A stretch of 14,750 nucleotides of DNA from Rickettsiales bacterium (GCA_947455845.1 CANGQE010000010.1:1-14750); one strand, 5' to 3'. Positions 1 to 8,122 are shown, counted from the stretch's first letter. The notes: generated by a model from the sequence alone, not told the origin. A program made the numbers and translations.

Positions 1-20
1 TAGAGGGAAATAAAGTTGCG

Positions 21-1553
21 ATGATCATGCAACATATGCAGGGACATATTTCACCAATATCATGCGAGTCTTTAGCAGCAAGTGCCACCCTAACTGCAAT
101 ACTAACAAAAGAAATGCAGCAGGATTTTATCGCAGCAACGCAGCAAAACTATGTAATGGGAAAGGTAACTTATTATAGGTGTGGTGGCAAAGATGAAATT
201 CCTGTGATCACGACACAGGGCCAAGCTGATTTTCACAATCCTGACAAGCCGATGACCGCAGAAACAATAGGTGGAATTGGCAGCATAACCAAGCAATTTA
301 CCGCCGCTACTTTGCTAAAACTTTGGGATGAAGAAATAACCAGAGGCGAAGCAGAAAATTTTCCAAATGGAATCGACACCACTCTAAGTCACTTTATGCT
401 AGGGCTTAGAATTGAATTTCCCAAATGCGAAAAAATTTTTGATCAATTCGGAGATGAAAATTGCGCTAAAGTAACCTTACGCAATTTGCTAAACCATACG
501 CACGGTCTTGGGGCGAGAGACGGTGAGAAAATCATGAATCACATGCAGGATGTTGTAGATCGTCCTTTGGAATTGGATGAGGTGATTGGCTTCACGGTTA
601 AACCAACCGAAAATGAATATGGTGAGCATAATTACAGCAATCTAGGTTATGATCTGGCAGCAATGATTATTGAGGTTATAACCAAGCAAAAATTTGATGA
701 TGTTGTAAAAGCCAAAGTTCTGGATCCTAATGGATTGTCTAACACTCATCCTCAAAAGGATCATCTTAAACTTTACGCTAAACCAGAAACCGAGATCTCA
801 AGAGGTTTTGTTTTTAATGATTATAATACCGAGGTTGAAACAAATTTTAACACACGCTCTAACACACGTGCTGCCGGAGGTTTTAAATCAACAGTGGAAG
901 ATCTGGCAAAATTTGCTGCTAGCTACATGGGGGCAGAAATGTTTGAAAATGAAGAAGTAAAAAAAACCATAAGAGAAAATAGTAAAGGCGCTAAGCTTGA
1001 TAAAGATAAAAAAGGCACCCGCCCATCAATGAAAGGTGATGAGATGTATCATTTGGCGATGACAACTAACAGAAATGGCACCATCGGGCATCCCGGCGTT
1101 GATGGTGATTTTTTAGCTAACTTAAGGTTTAACCCCGAAACAAAAGATATTACAGTATCACTTTCGGTGATAGAGAATTTAAGCTCGCATATTTGTAACA
1201 AAGTTCTTGAAAAAAAAGACCCGCAAACTTTGCAAACAATCAGAAAATTCTGGCAAGACAAGCTTTCGCCTGAGTTAATTAAAAATAATAAGCCCGAAGT
1301 TGGCAGCGAGTTGTGGCATAAAATTACTGAGGAAGTTTTGGCCAAAGAAACTGATGCGGAGGTTCCAGATGCGATTAAGAAATACAGCAGTTTGCGTCGG
1401 CAAGTTTTGTCAATTCCAAGAAAGGATTTAATCGAAGAAAAAGAATCCATCGTGGAATCATTGATTAAATCAGAATCAGAACAAAAAAAATCTTTTGCTC
1501 AAAGAATACGAAATAACGAAACTCAAGGAAAAAGCCATGGTGCTGTAGTTTGA
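21..1553 (+). CDS. Beta-lactamase/PBP-fold serine hydrolase (class C type, PF00144-like)
   Basis: Family members are penicillin-recognising serine hydrolases: class C beta-lactamases, DD-peptidases and esterases. The catalytic set is visible, numbering from the ATG at 21. The nucleophile motif is SITK (S88, K91). The tyrosine motif is NYSN (Y205, N207). HPG (357-359) stands in the place of the usual KTG/HTG box. The flanking wording also fits the family: LRNLLNHTHGL near 153-163 and AAGGFKSTVEDLAKF near 284-298. About 130 charged residues follow the last motif, making the protein longer than a minimal family member of about 350-400 residues. I see no signal peptide or membrane segment. The reading frame has no stop back to the window edge, so the true start may lie upstream and an export signal could be missing. 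The family assignment is secure, but the substrate (peptidoglycan peptide, beta-lactam or ester) cannot be told. Confidence 0.85.
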   Translation: MIMQHMQGHISPISCESLAASATLTAILTKEMQQDFIAATQQNYVMGKVTYYRCGGKDEIPVITTQGQADFHNPDKPMTAETIGGIGSITKQFTAATLLKLWDEEITRGEAENFPNGIDTTLSHFMLGLRIEFPKCEKIFDQFGDENCAKVTLRNLLNHTHGLGARDGEKIMNHMQDVVDRPLELDEVIGFTVKPTENEYGEHNYSNLGYDLAAMIIEVITKQKFDDVVKAKVLDPNGLSNTHPQKDHLKLYAKPETEISRGFVFNDYNTEVETNFNTRSNTRAAGGFKSTVEDLAKFAASYMGAEMFENEEVKKTIRENSKGAKLDKDKKGTRPSMKGDEMYHLAMTTNRNGTIGHPGVDGDFLANLRFNPETKDITVSLSVIENLSSHICNKVLEKKDPQTLQTIRKFWQDKLSPELIKNNKPEVGSELWHKITEEVLAKETDAEVPDAIKKYSSLRRQVLSIPRKDLIEEKESIVESLIKSESEQKKSFAQRIRNNETQGKSHGAVV

Positions 1554-1582
1554 ACCAGTCGTTAAGATTCGGAAAACTATTA

Positions 1583-1612
1583 TGACCCCCAAAAACTGGA
1601 CACCATTTCCCC
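1583..1612. mobile_element. Possible solo terminal repeat of an IS3-family element
   Basis: The stretch starting TGACCCCCAAAAACTGGACA resembles the terminal inverted repeats I recall for IS3-family insertion sequences (TG, a C-run, an A-run, then TGGACACC). It stands exactly where intact sequence gives way to a 5'-truncated DUF3800 gene, as expected of an insertion or deletion scar. No transposase and no inverted partner copy were seen in the window, so this is at most a remnant. The match is from memory and unverified. Confidence 0.35.
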
Positions 1613-1616
1613 CAAT

Positions 1617-2155
1617 TTGGAGAAATCTTTTAACAGCGATTTACTTAGCTTTTTACAAGATTGGGATTTTAAAGTTATTGGCTCAATCATTGACAAAAAA
1701 GAGTTTTGCGCTCTTTACACAAAGTGGCGCAAAAATCCCTACCATTATTGTTTAGAAGTAATTCTAGAGAGCTACCGTCTGTTTCTAAAAACTAAAGAAG
1801 CCTTTTTGGTGACGTAATGGTTGAAGCAAGAGGAGGAAATGAAGACCGACTTTTAAAGAAGGATTTTAAAAGAATGATGGAGGAAGGAACTGCTCATTTA
1901 ACACCAGAAGATTTAAGCCAACAAATTACCTCAAAAGAGCTAAAATTAAAAAATAAAGCCGCCAATATTGCAGGCTTACAACTCGCTGATTTACTGACTC
2001 ATTCAGTTAGAAGATTTGCCTTTGGAGAATTTTGGAACATCACTGAAAATAAAAAAACTTTTTCAGATGAGGTAATTAAAATTCTGCAAACTCAGCAGAA
2101 ATTTTTTAGCTTTGAAGAAAAAATTTTAGACTACGGAATAAAAAAATTACCGTAG
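1617..2155 (+). pseudogene. DUF3800-domain protein remnant, 5'-truncated and frameshifted
   Basis: Two overlapping frames read as one DUF3800 protein (a family with a predicted nuclease-like fold and no settled function, common in accessory DNA). The first frame gives the middle segment (DWDFKVIGSIIDKKEF, then the helix LEVILESYRLFL). The second gives GDVMVEARGG, a basic stretch, and the C-terminal hallmark AGLQLADLL. The frame changes in the T-run at about 1803-1807. One extra T would give a continuous AFFGDVMVEARG. The N-terminal part of the family, with its YIDESG-type acidic motif, is absent. The only start for the first frame is a TTG at 1617 with no convincing ribosome site. The frame runs open back to 1566, through the IS-like sequence. 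I call it a decayed gene. The single-base shift alone could be a sequencing error, but the missing 5' part could not. Confidence 0.75.
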
Positions 2156-2179
2156 CAATTACAAATTTAGACAATAAAA

Positions 2180-2210
2180 AAGCCTTGCAAATCAATGATT
2201 CGCAAGGCTT
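2180..2210 (-). terminator. Strong hairpin with T-tract on the - strand
   Basis: AAGCCTTGC (2180-2188) pairs perfectly with GCAAGGCTT (2202-2210), and inside the loop AATCA pairs with TGATT, giving a nearly continuous 14-bp stem. On the - strand the stem is followed by TTTTTATTG, the form of an intrinsic terminator, yet no - strand gene ends here. On the + strand there is no T-run after it. It may be a remnant of the decayed region, or may insulate mfd. The rest of 2156-2318 shows only a small CCACT/AGTGG repeat at 2231-2242. Confidence 0.45.
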
Positions 2211-2318
2211 CAAGGCCGAGGCCCCCACCTCCACTTGAGTGGATTACAATTCAAAATAGTCAGCGACTCTTTAAGTTCAAGTCGCCTGTTAAAAAATAAT
2301 TTAGCAACAAGTCAAAAA

Positions 2319-5300
2319 ATGGACTACAAAATAAAACTCCACCACATCCGCGAATCTTGCATTCTCACTAAAACCCCTGCCGATGCTCACGGTTTTTTAG
2401 CAGCGGAAATTGCTAAGAATTTTACTGATTCTGATCTGGTTTACATTGCGGCTAATGATGCCGAGATGGAGGTGATTCAAAAGCAAGTTCAGTTTTTTGC
2501 TCCTGATTTTGAAATTTTAAACTTTTACGCTTGGGATTGTTTGCCTTACGATCGCGCCTCGCCCAAGCCGATGATTCTGGCTAACCGCATCAAAACTCTT
2601 TACCGCCTTGCCACTCGTAGTGCGGGAAAAAAATTCTTCATCATTACTTCGGTAAATGCACTTTTGCAAAAAACGGTTGCACCTAAGCAAATCAAGGATT
2701 TGGGGCTTTATCTAAATGTCGGCACTAAAATTTCTCTCACTCAAATTGCTGATTTTTTAGTTAGCAAAGGTTACTCGCGCGAAGTATGTGCCAATACCGT
2801 CGGCGATTTTGCGGTGCGCGGCGGCATTATTGACATTGTGATGCAGCAAGCGGCAGACTTAATTGGCTACCGCGTTGATTTTTTTGGTGACGTGGTTGAA
2901 ACCATTAAAGTCTTTGATCCGATTACTCAAATTACTCAAGAGCAGGTAAAAAACTTGGAAGTCCTTCCGGCCTCGGAAGTAATAATAAGCAAAAAAACCG
3001 TCGAAAATTTCCGCCAAAAATACCGCCAAACTTTCGGCGCTGCAATTGATGACCAGCTTTACTCTGCCATTTCCGAAATGCGCACTTACCACGGAATGGA
3101 ACATTGGCTGCCGTTTTTTTACGAAGAAAATTTGGTTAGCTTTTTTGATTATTTACAAAAACCGACGGTGTTTTTTGACGAGAAGATTTTTGATTTTGCT
3201 AAAAAGAAGAATGAGTTAATCACTGAATATTACCAAGCGCGTGTAGCTGAGTTGAAGATTAAGGATGGAGTTATTTACAATCCTGTGTCGCCGGAATTGT
3301 TGTATTTTACACCGGAAGAGTTGGCGGGGATTCTGGGGGATAAGGTTGCAATTCAGTTTTGTCAGTTTGATTCCGCAGAGCAAAATCAGCGTATTTTGGA
3401 TTTGGAAATTAGACCGGTGCCGGATTTTGCGCTTGCAGGTAGAACCAATCAAAAAGATCCATTTGATCTAATGAAAGAGTTCGTAGCAGAATCCTTCGCC
3501 AAGAAGGCTTCCATTGCCTGTCTCACGGAGAGTTTCAAAGAGCGCATCGCCAAGATTTTACCGGACTACAATATTAAATGTCCGTTGTTTGTGCTTCCAA
3601 TGCATTTCGGCTTCTACACCTCCGACTTCATGATCATCGGCGAGCAGTCGATTTTTGGGGAAAAGGTTGTACGCAAAAAAAGCAGCAAAGCCGCTTCGCA
3701 AAGGTTGATTGATGAAGGTTTAAGTATTCATCTAGGCGAGCTGGTTGTGCATCGCGATCACGGTATTGGCAAGTTTGACGGCATTCACACCATCACTGCC
3801 GGTGGAGTTAAGACCGACATGATTAAGATTTTGTACGGTGGTAATGACACGCTCTTCGTGCCCGTTGACGACATTAACTTGATTACACGTTATGGCGCCG
3901 ACAATCCGCTGATTCAGCTCGATCGACTTGGAGTTGCCGGTTGGAAAAATCGTAAGGAAAAGGTTAGAAAAAGAATTAAAGTTGCAGCGGAAGAATTACT
4001 ACGCATTGCGGCGGCACGTCACATTAAAAAGGCACCCGTCTTCGTTCCCGACCAACATTTTTACGACGAGTTTAGAGTTAAATTTGGTTTCGTTGAAACT
4101 GACGATCAGGCCAAAGCCATTGAAGAAGTTGAAGAAGATTTGCGCAAAGGTTCGCCAATGGATCGTCTAATTTGCGGTGACGTGGGATTTGGAAAAACCG
4201 AAGTAGCAATGCGCGCAGCAGCAAGCGTTGTGGGTTCACAAGGTTCAGTGCAAGTGGCAATTGTTGCGCCGACCACCCTACTGGTTCGTCAACATTACAA
4301 AAATTTCGTCAAAAGATTTGCCGGAACTAATATTAAAATTGCTCAACTTTCGCGCCTTGTTGGTGCGACTCAAGCCAAAGAAACGCGCCTTGAACTGGAG
4401 CGCGGATCAATAAATATTGTAATTGGCACTCACGCCCTTTTGCAAAAAACCATTAAATTTAGGAATTTAGGTTTAGTGATTATTGATGAAGAGCAGCATT
4501 TCGGCGTGGCTCAGAAAGAGCGTTTGAAGGAATTACGCAATGAAGTTCACATTCTGACACTTTCGGCAACACCGATTCCGCGCACGCTACAAATGTCCCT
4601 GACGGGTGTTAAAGATTTAAGTTTAATTTCAACGCCGCCACTTGATCGACTCGCCGTTCGTAATTTCGTAATGCCTTACGATTCAGTAATTGTGCGCGAA
4701 GCCGTAATGCGCGAACATAATCGCGGCGGCAGAATTTTCTTCGTCGTACCAAGAATTCGCGACATTGACGAAATGGAAGCGCGCTTAAAAATTTTACTAC
4801 CCGAAATTAAAATCACTCACGCCCACGGCCAAATGGCACCAAGCCAGCTCGACAAAATCATGAATGACTTTGTTGACGGCAAGATCGACATGTTGCTTTC
4901 AACTACAATCATTGAGTCGGGCATCGATGTTTCTGATGCTAATACTATCATTATTTACAAAGCCGAAATGTTTGGCCTGTCGCAACTCTACCAATTACGC
5001 GGTCGGGTTGGGCGGGGCAAAGTCCGCGCTTACTCTTACTTCATGCTCGATAATCGCAAAAAAGTTTCGGAAGATTCGCGTAAAAAATTGGAGGTGATGC
5101 AAAATCTCGATTCACTAGGCGTTGGCTTTTCCGTTGCCAGTCACGACATGGATATTCGCGGTAGTGGTAATTTACTGGGCGACGAGCAATCGGGTCACGT
5201 TAAAGAGACCGGAGTTGAGCTTTACCAGCAAATGCTGCTTGAGACCATTGAAGAACTTAAAAATCTACCTTCACAATCCACCACTGCAACAACGAGTGAA

Positions 5301-5774
5301 TCTAGCACTGATTACGATTTCTCAGTGCAAATTAAACTCGGAATTTCACTTCTGATCCCTGAAGACTACATGCAAGATCTTAGCCTGCGCATGAGCTTCT
5401 ACAAAAAAATCGCCACCATCAGGACTGATGAAGACCAAGAAAATCTAATCAACGAGTTAAATGACCGCTTCGGAAAAATTCCGCCGGAAGTTATAAGCTT
5501 GATGGAAATTTCTAAGTTAAAATGGCTGTGCAAAAAAGTTGGGATAGAAAGATTGGAGGCTAATTTAGAAGGAATTTTAATCAGCTTTAAAGACAATAAA
5601 TTCGCCGCTCCTGAACCATTAATGCAAATGATTTTTTCCAGTAAGGGAAAAATTAAACTGCATGTTGGTCAGAAAATTTTACATTTAAAAGATGTGAAAT
5701 CGGTGGCTGCTAAAATCAAATCTGCTTTTGAAGTAGCTGCACAATTGGAAGCGCTTTTGAAAAACATTGGTTAA
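2319..5774 (+). CDS. mfd: Transcription-repair coupling factor Mfd
   Basis: Mfd removes RNA polymerase stalled at DNA lesions and recruits UvrA for nucleotide excision repair. The 1151 residues from the ATG at 2319 match the usual length of about 1150. The N-terminal UvrB-like module shows WDCLPYDRASPKP and VGDFAVRGGIIDIV. The polymerase-interacting (RID/CarD-like) domain lies at about 470-530 (GELVVHRDHGIGKFDG). The translocase motor follows: Walker A GDVGFGKT (620-627), DEEQ (723-726), SATPIPRTL, and GRVGRG with the downstream TRG-type region. The C-terminal autoinhibitory domain is at about 1010-1145 (LIPEDYMQDLSLRMSFYK, then DRFGKIPPEV). A TTG at 2235 would add 28 residues with no family counterpart, so I prefer 2319, although no strong Shine-Dalgarno is visible. 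It stands alone, after a decayed gene and before a repeat. No truncation or missing motif was seen. Confidence 0.97.
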   Translation: MDYKIKLHHIRESCILTKTPADAHGFLAAEIAKNFTDSDLVYIAANDAEMEVIQKQVQFFAPDFEILNFYAWDCLPYDRASPKPMILANRIKTLYRLATRSAGKKFFIITSVNALLQKTVAPKQIKDLGLYLNVGTKISLTQIADFLVSKGYSREVCANTVGDFAVRGGIIDIVMQQAADLIGYRVDFFGDVVETIKVFDPITQITQEQVKNLEVLPASEVIISKKTVENFRQKYRQTFGAAIDDQLYSAISEMRTYHGMEHWLPFFYEENLVSFFDYLQKPTVFFDEKIFDFAKKKNELITEYYQARVAELKIKDGVIYNPVSPELLYFTPEELAGILGDKVAIQFCQFDSAEQNQRILDLEIRPVPDFALAGRTNQKDPFDLMKEFVAESFAKKASIACLTESFKERIAKILPDYNIKCPLFVLPMHFGFYTSDFMIIGEQSIFGEKVVRKKSSKAASQRLIDEGLSIHLGELVVHRDHGIGKFDGIHTITAGGVKTDMIKILYGGNDTLFVPVDDINLITRYGADNPLIQLDRLGVAGWKNRKEKVRKRIKVAAEELLRIAAARHIKKAPVFVPDQHFYDEFRVKFGFVETDDQAKAIEEVEEDLRKGSPMDRLICGDVGFGKTEVAMRAAASVVGSQGSVQVAIVAPTTLLVRQHYKNFVKRFAGTNIKIAQLSRLVGATQAKETRLELERGSINIVIGTHALLQKTIKFRNLGLVIIDEEQHFGVAQKERLKELRNEVHILTLSATPIPRTLQMSLTGVKDLSLISTPPLDRLAVRNFVMPYDSVIVREAVMREHNRGGRIFFVVPRIRDIDEMEARLKILLPEIKITHAHGQMAPSQLDKIMNDFVDGKIDMLLSTTIIESGIDVSDANTIIIYKAEMFGLSQLYQLRGRVGRGKVRAYSYFMLDNRKKVSEDSRKKLEVMQNLDSLGVGFSVASHDMDIRGSGNLLGDEQSGHVKETGVELYQQMLLETIEELKNLPSQSTTATTSESSTDYDFSVQIKLGISLLIPEDYMQDLSLRMSFYKKIATIRTDEDQENLINELNDRFGKIPPEVISLMEISKLKWLCKKVGIERLEANLEGILISFKDNKFAAPEPLMQMIFSSKGKIKLHVGQKILHLKDVKSVAAKIKSAFEVAAQLEALLKNIG

Positions 5775-5831
5775 GTAGTAAGCAAGTTCTGGATTAATAT
5801 TTAGTTTTGCTAAAGCTTCATTATTAACTGT

Positions 5832-5955
5832 TTACCGCCTTGACTGGACCTCGTCGTAAAGACGGGGTAACACGGAGTGCCCGTAGAAATAAGTTACTAG
5901 AAATCTCATCCCCTTGTCACCCCGTCTTTACGACGAGGTCCAGTCAATGCGGTAA
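5832..5955. repeat. Inverted doublet of a GTCACCCC... palindromic unit
   Basis: Two 41-base arms (5832-5872 and 5915-5955) are complementary with about three mismatches, around a 42-base spacer. Each arm also contains a small hairpin of its own: CCTCGTC against GACGGGG around GTAAA. Each arm's GTMAC/GTCAC end faces the spacer, the same layout as the GTCATCC doublets elsewhere in the window. It lies between mfd and the next gene and could act as a terminator-like structure, but there is no T-run. Apart from this element, 5775-5982 holds nothing I recognise. Confidence 0.8.
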
Positions 5956-5982
5956 CTACTAAAAACAAACAATCCCCAGCCC

Positions 5983-6600
5983 ATGAACGATATTCCTAAC
6001 CAACCAAAAGATAGCCTAAACTACTCTGGGCAAGAGTTTTTGAAAACCATGGCGCCCGAAAAAAAAGAAGAGGATGACGATCAAAATTTTGTTAAAAAAG
6101 ATGAACCTAAAAAAGAGCAGGAAGAGAAGAAAGAAAATGCAGAAACTAAATCCGATCACCAAGAAACTGCTCCCACAAAACAAGGTCTTTTTGATAAATT
6201 AAAAGACCTTGTTTTCCCTAACAATAATCAACTTAGAACCCTAGATAATGAAGTAGGCGGACTTGAAACAAAAAAGAAAAAACCAAATTTTGCCGAAGAT
6301 ATTTGGGATGACCGCCCTGAAGAAGTTGCCGCAATGGTCAGCAAAACTCCCGGAGCTGCTGATTTAAAAATGATAGTTAATAAAAAACTGCACCGAAAAT
6401 TACAGAATAAAAAAGAAATGGCCCGTGAGGCACTTGCAGCAGGAGCTGTTTTAGCTAAAGGAGGATTGACATCTCAGCAAGGAATCGGAATGGGTATAGG
6501 TGCCGCTCCTCAGGGCGGATATGTAGCGCGGTTAAAAACTTTGAAACAAGATCGTAGCCACGAAGGTGGAAATCAAGGTGGTGGCGGAATGTGGCGTTAG
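5983..6600 (+). CDS. Hydrophilic K/E- and Gly-rich protein of unknown function
   Basis: I do not recognise this 205-residue protein. Residues about 20-65 are a low-complexity, strongly charged run of Lys, Glu and Asp. A short segment DKLKDLVFP (about 71-79) follows. A more ordered-looking part at about 95-165 includes AEDIWDDRPEEVAAMVSKTP and an Ala-rich helix (AREALAAGAVLAKGG). The C-terminus is Gly-rich and ends GGNQGGGGMWR. There is no signal peptide, membrane segment or cysteine. No Shine-Dalgarno is evident before the ATG. The amino-acid pattern is coherent and no other frame competes over this length, which supports a real gene. Its stop codon TAG uses the first two bases of a repeat copy, so the C-terminus may have been altered by that insertion. 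A secreted effector or an RNA/chaperone-binding role is possible but unsupported. Confidence 0.65.
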   Translation: MNDIPNQPKDSLNYSGQEFLKTMAPEKKEEDDDQNFVKKDEPKKEQEEKKENAETKSDHQETAPTKQGLFDKLKDLVFPNNNQLRTLDNEVGGLETKKKKPNFAEDIWDDRPEEVAAMVSKTPGAADLKMIVNKKLHRKLQNKKEMAREALAAGAVLAKGGLTSQQGIGMGIGAAPQGGYVARLKTLKQDRSHEGGNQGGGGMWR

Positions 6601-6624
6601 ATCCTGAAACAAGTTCAGGATGAC
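6599..6624 (-). repeat. GTCATCC-family palindromic repeat, single copy
   Basis: A 26-base unit, identical to the copies at 7966-7991 and 10432-10457. Read on the - strand it is GTCA followed by an imperfect palindrome (TCCTGAAC against TTTCAGGA). Its first two + strand bases are the AG of the upstream gene's TAG stop codon. Confidence 0.9.
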
Positions 6625-6708
6625 AATTCTATTTTTGACCAATGTTCTTTTTTAGAAAAAGTGTTTTGATCTAAGAACCTGTCCTAAGGTAAATACCAGT
6701 GAAAAAAG

Positions 6709-7044
6709 TTACCTAATCAATCTAGACTTCTCTTCCCCGTAGTTAATAACTTCTTTATTTTCGGAAGGCTCAGCTTTAGTAACTTCTTTTTTTGTCACCT
6801 CTTTTTTAGTCACTTTCTGCTTGCTTACAACCTTCTTAGCGTGACCTTTTTTAACAACCTTTTTACTTGCAACTTTTTTATCCTTCACTGCTTTGGCAGA
6901 TTTTTTCTTAGCCGGAGCTTTTTTTTGTTTCTCTTCTTTTTGTGTAACCGGCTTGTACTGCGCTTTTGCATTAGCACTTAAAGAAGTCGCCGACAAGGCC
7001 AAAATCAAACCGAAAGTTAGAAGAATTTTATTAACTATTTTCAT
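6709..7044 (-). CDS. Small exported lysine-rich protein
   Basis: The ATG at 7044 gives 111 residues. They begin with a clear Sec signal peptide: MKIVNK, then the hydrophobic ILLTFGLILALSA, with likely cleavage after SANA (residue 26) or ANAKA (28). The mature part is almost entirely Lys, Ala and Val, with short repeats of KKxV and a direct repeat TKKEVTKKEVTK, and a less basic tail (EVINYGEEKSRLIR). An in-frame TTG at 7152 would add 36 residues in front of the signal peptide, so I reject that start. There is no domain I recognise. The composition resembles histone-H1-like or AlgP-like tails and suggests a polyanion-binding periplasmic or surface protein, which is inference. It lies downstream of the metallopeptidase on the same strand, separated by 168 bases. 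Confidence 0.7.
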   Translation of the reverse strand: MKIVNKILLTFGLILALSATSLSANAKAQYKPVTQKEEKQKKAPAKKKSAKAVKDKKVASKKVVKKGHAKKVVSKQKVTKKEVTKKEVTKAEPSENKEVINYGEEKSRLIR

Positions 7045-7175
7045 AAATTTTTTATTTAAATTGTTCTTCCAGCAACCCTCCGCTCGACCAGCGAATTGTG
7101 GTAAAAATTGTAATTTTTTAGCCTTTTTTAAGGTAGCCTTAACCCTTGCCAATATTGGCTAAATTAACCATTTCT

Positions 7176-7204
7176 CCAATTTTATACACTGTGTAGAGAA
7201 TTGG
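7176..7204 (-). terminator. Weak imperfect hairpin after the metallopeptidase gene
   Basis: CCAATT and AATTGG enclose a second short palindrome (TACAC/GTGTA), just past the metallopeptidase stop codon in the - direction. Internal mismatches and the lack of a T-run make terminator function uncertain. Confidence 0.25.
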
Positions 7205-7212
7205 CTTAAAAA

Positions 7213-7932
7213 CTAACCGTCAATTGAGTGACCTAACTGCCGTAATTGTTTTTCACATTCACGCCAACTAGGCAGAAATTTATCCATTAAAGCGTAGAAT
7301 CTTTTATTGTGTTTACGTTCCAATAAATGGGTCATTTCGTGAACAATAATAAATTCTAAACATTCGATTGGTCTTTTCGCTAATTCAAGACTGATCCAAA
7401 TTCTACGTGCTTTAGAATTACAAGTTCCCCAGCGCGTTTTCATTTTTTTAATTTGAAATTCTGCCACATTCACCAACATTTTTTCTTGGTAAATCGTAAT
7501 GTATTGGGGAATTATTTTTCGCAATTCGACACGGTAAAACCCGTCTAAAAGCTTTTCTCTTTCCTTAATATTTAAAGTTTTTTTGCTAAATATTTTAATG
7601 AGCTCGCCTTCTAACTTCACCGCATTTTTCGGCTGATTTTCTAAAACTTCCAGTAAATATTTCTTACCAAAAAAACAATGATTCTCGCCTGAAATAAATT
7701 CTAACTTGGGCGCGATTTTGCGATTTTTAACTTCAATTTGCTTCGCTTTAATCCAAACAATTTTTGAAATAATAAAAGCTTGAATTGCTTTAAAACTTAA
7801 GCGCGTCGGCGCTGCCACCCGAACTCTCCCCTGAGGCGGGTAGATTCTAAGATTCATATTTTTCATTCTTTTTTGCACGATCTCAATTTCAACACCGTCG
7901 ATTACAATTTGTTTGGTAGTAGTTTTTGGCAT
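7213..7932 (-). CDS. YgjP-like zinc metallopeptidase (DUF45/PF01863 family)
   Basis: This 239-residue protein matches the YgjP-like family of predicted zinc peptidases, which are related to SprT/WLM proteins and often found beside restriction or housekeeping genes. The hallmark KTRWGTCNSKARRIWISLEL is at 165-184. The HExxH zinc site is HEMTH (H198, E199, H202), with the probable third ligand H208 in ERKHNKRF, and the family-typical C-terminus (FLPSWRECEKQL) follows. The N-terminal half has the usual pattern RRIYPPQGRVRVAAP-like (seen as LRIYPPQGRVRVAAP, 28-42). There is no signal peptide, so it is probably cytoplasmic. The ATG at 7932 gives the family's usual length of about 230-240 residues. 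No Shine-Dalgarno is obvious. The cellular substrate of the family is not established. A doublet repeat lies just upstream, between this gene and the divergent rhlE. Confidence 0.9.
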   Translation of the reverse strand: MPKTTTKQIVIDGVEIEIVQKRMKNMNLRIYPPQGRVRVAAPTRLSFKAIQAFIISKIVWIKAKQIEVKNRKIAPKLEFISGENHCFFGKKYLLEVLENQPKNAVKLEGELIKIFSKKTLNIKEREKLLDGFYRVELRKIIPQYITIYQEKMLVNVAEFQIKKMKTRWGTCNSKARRIWISLELAKRPIECLEFIIVHEMTHLLERKHNKRFYALMDKFLPSWRECEKQLRQLGHSIDG

Positions 7933-7960
7933 TTTGTTTTTAATGTTTAAGTAGGAATGA

Positions 7961-8046
7961 GCGACAGATCCTGAAACAAGTTCAGGATGACAGTACTGGA
8001 AAACTTCCCCTCACCGTCATCCTGAACTTGTTTCAGGATCTATCGC
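7961..8046. repeat. Inverted doublet of the GTCATCC palindromic repeat
   Basis: Two 26-base units (7966-7991 and 8016-8041) are exact reverse complements. Pairing extends five bases further outwards with one G-T difference, so the arms are 7961-7991 and 8016-8046 around a 24-base spacer. GTCA ends face the spacer. The doublet sits between the divergent metallopeptidase and rhlE genes, where it would be in the 5' region of both. The remainder of 7933-8122 holds no recognisable promoter motif that I would defend. Confidence 0.92.
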
Positions 8047-8122
8047 GCGCGCATTATTAAGAATAGTATTTAGAATTCCTTACGATGTAATGACTTTTTT
8101 CCAACTTACTTCTACAAAATAA

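Noticed and set aside
2211..2235. GGCCGAGGCCCCCACCTCCA considered as the 3' end of a tRNA or tmRNA
   Set aside because: It ends in CCACCTCCA like an acceptor end, but no T-arm with TTCGA/TTCAA and no pairing 5' acceptor strand was found.
2235..2318. TTG-initiated 28-residue N-terminal extension of Mfd
   Set aside because: It has no counterpart in the family, starts with TTG inside a small inverted repeat, and the ATG at 2319 gives the normal length.
7045..7152. 36-residue upstream extension of the exported lysine-rich protein from a TTG
   Set aside because: It would bury the signal peptide behind a basic extension; the ATG at 7044 gives a standard Sec signal.
6893..7162. + strand open frame opposite the lysine-rich gene
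   Set aside because: Its Phe/Leu-rich translation is the antisense of Lys codons; the - strand frame has a signal peptide and coherent composition.
8047..8122. Promoter for rhlE
   Set aside because: I could not find a -35/-10 pair at proper spacing that stands out from the AT-rich background.
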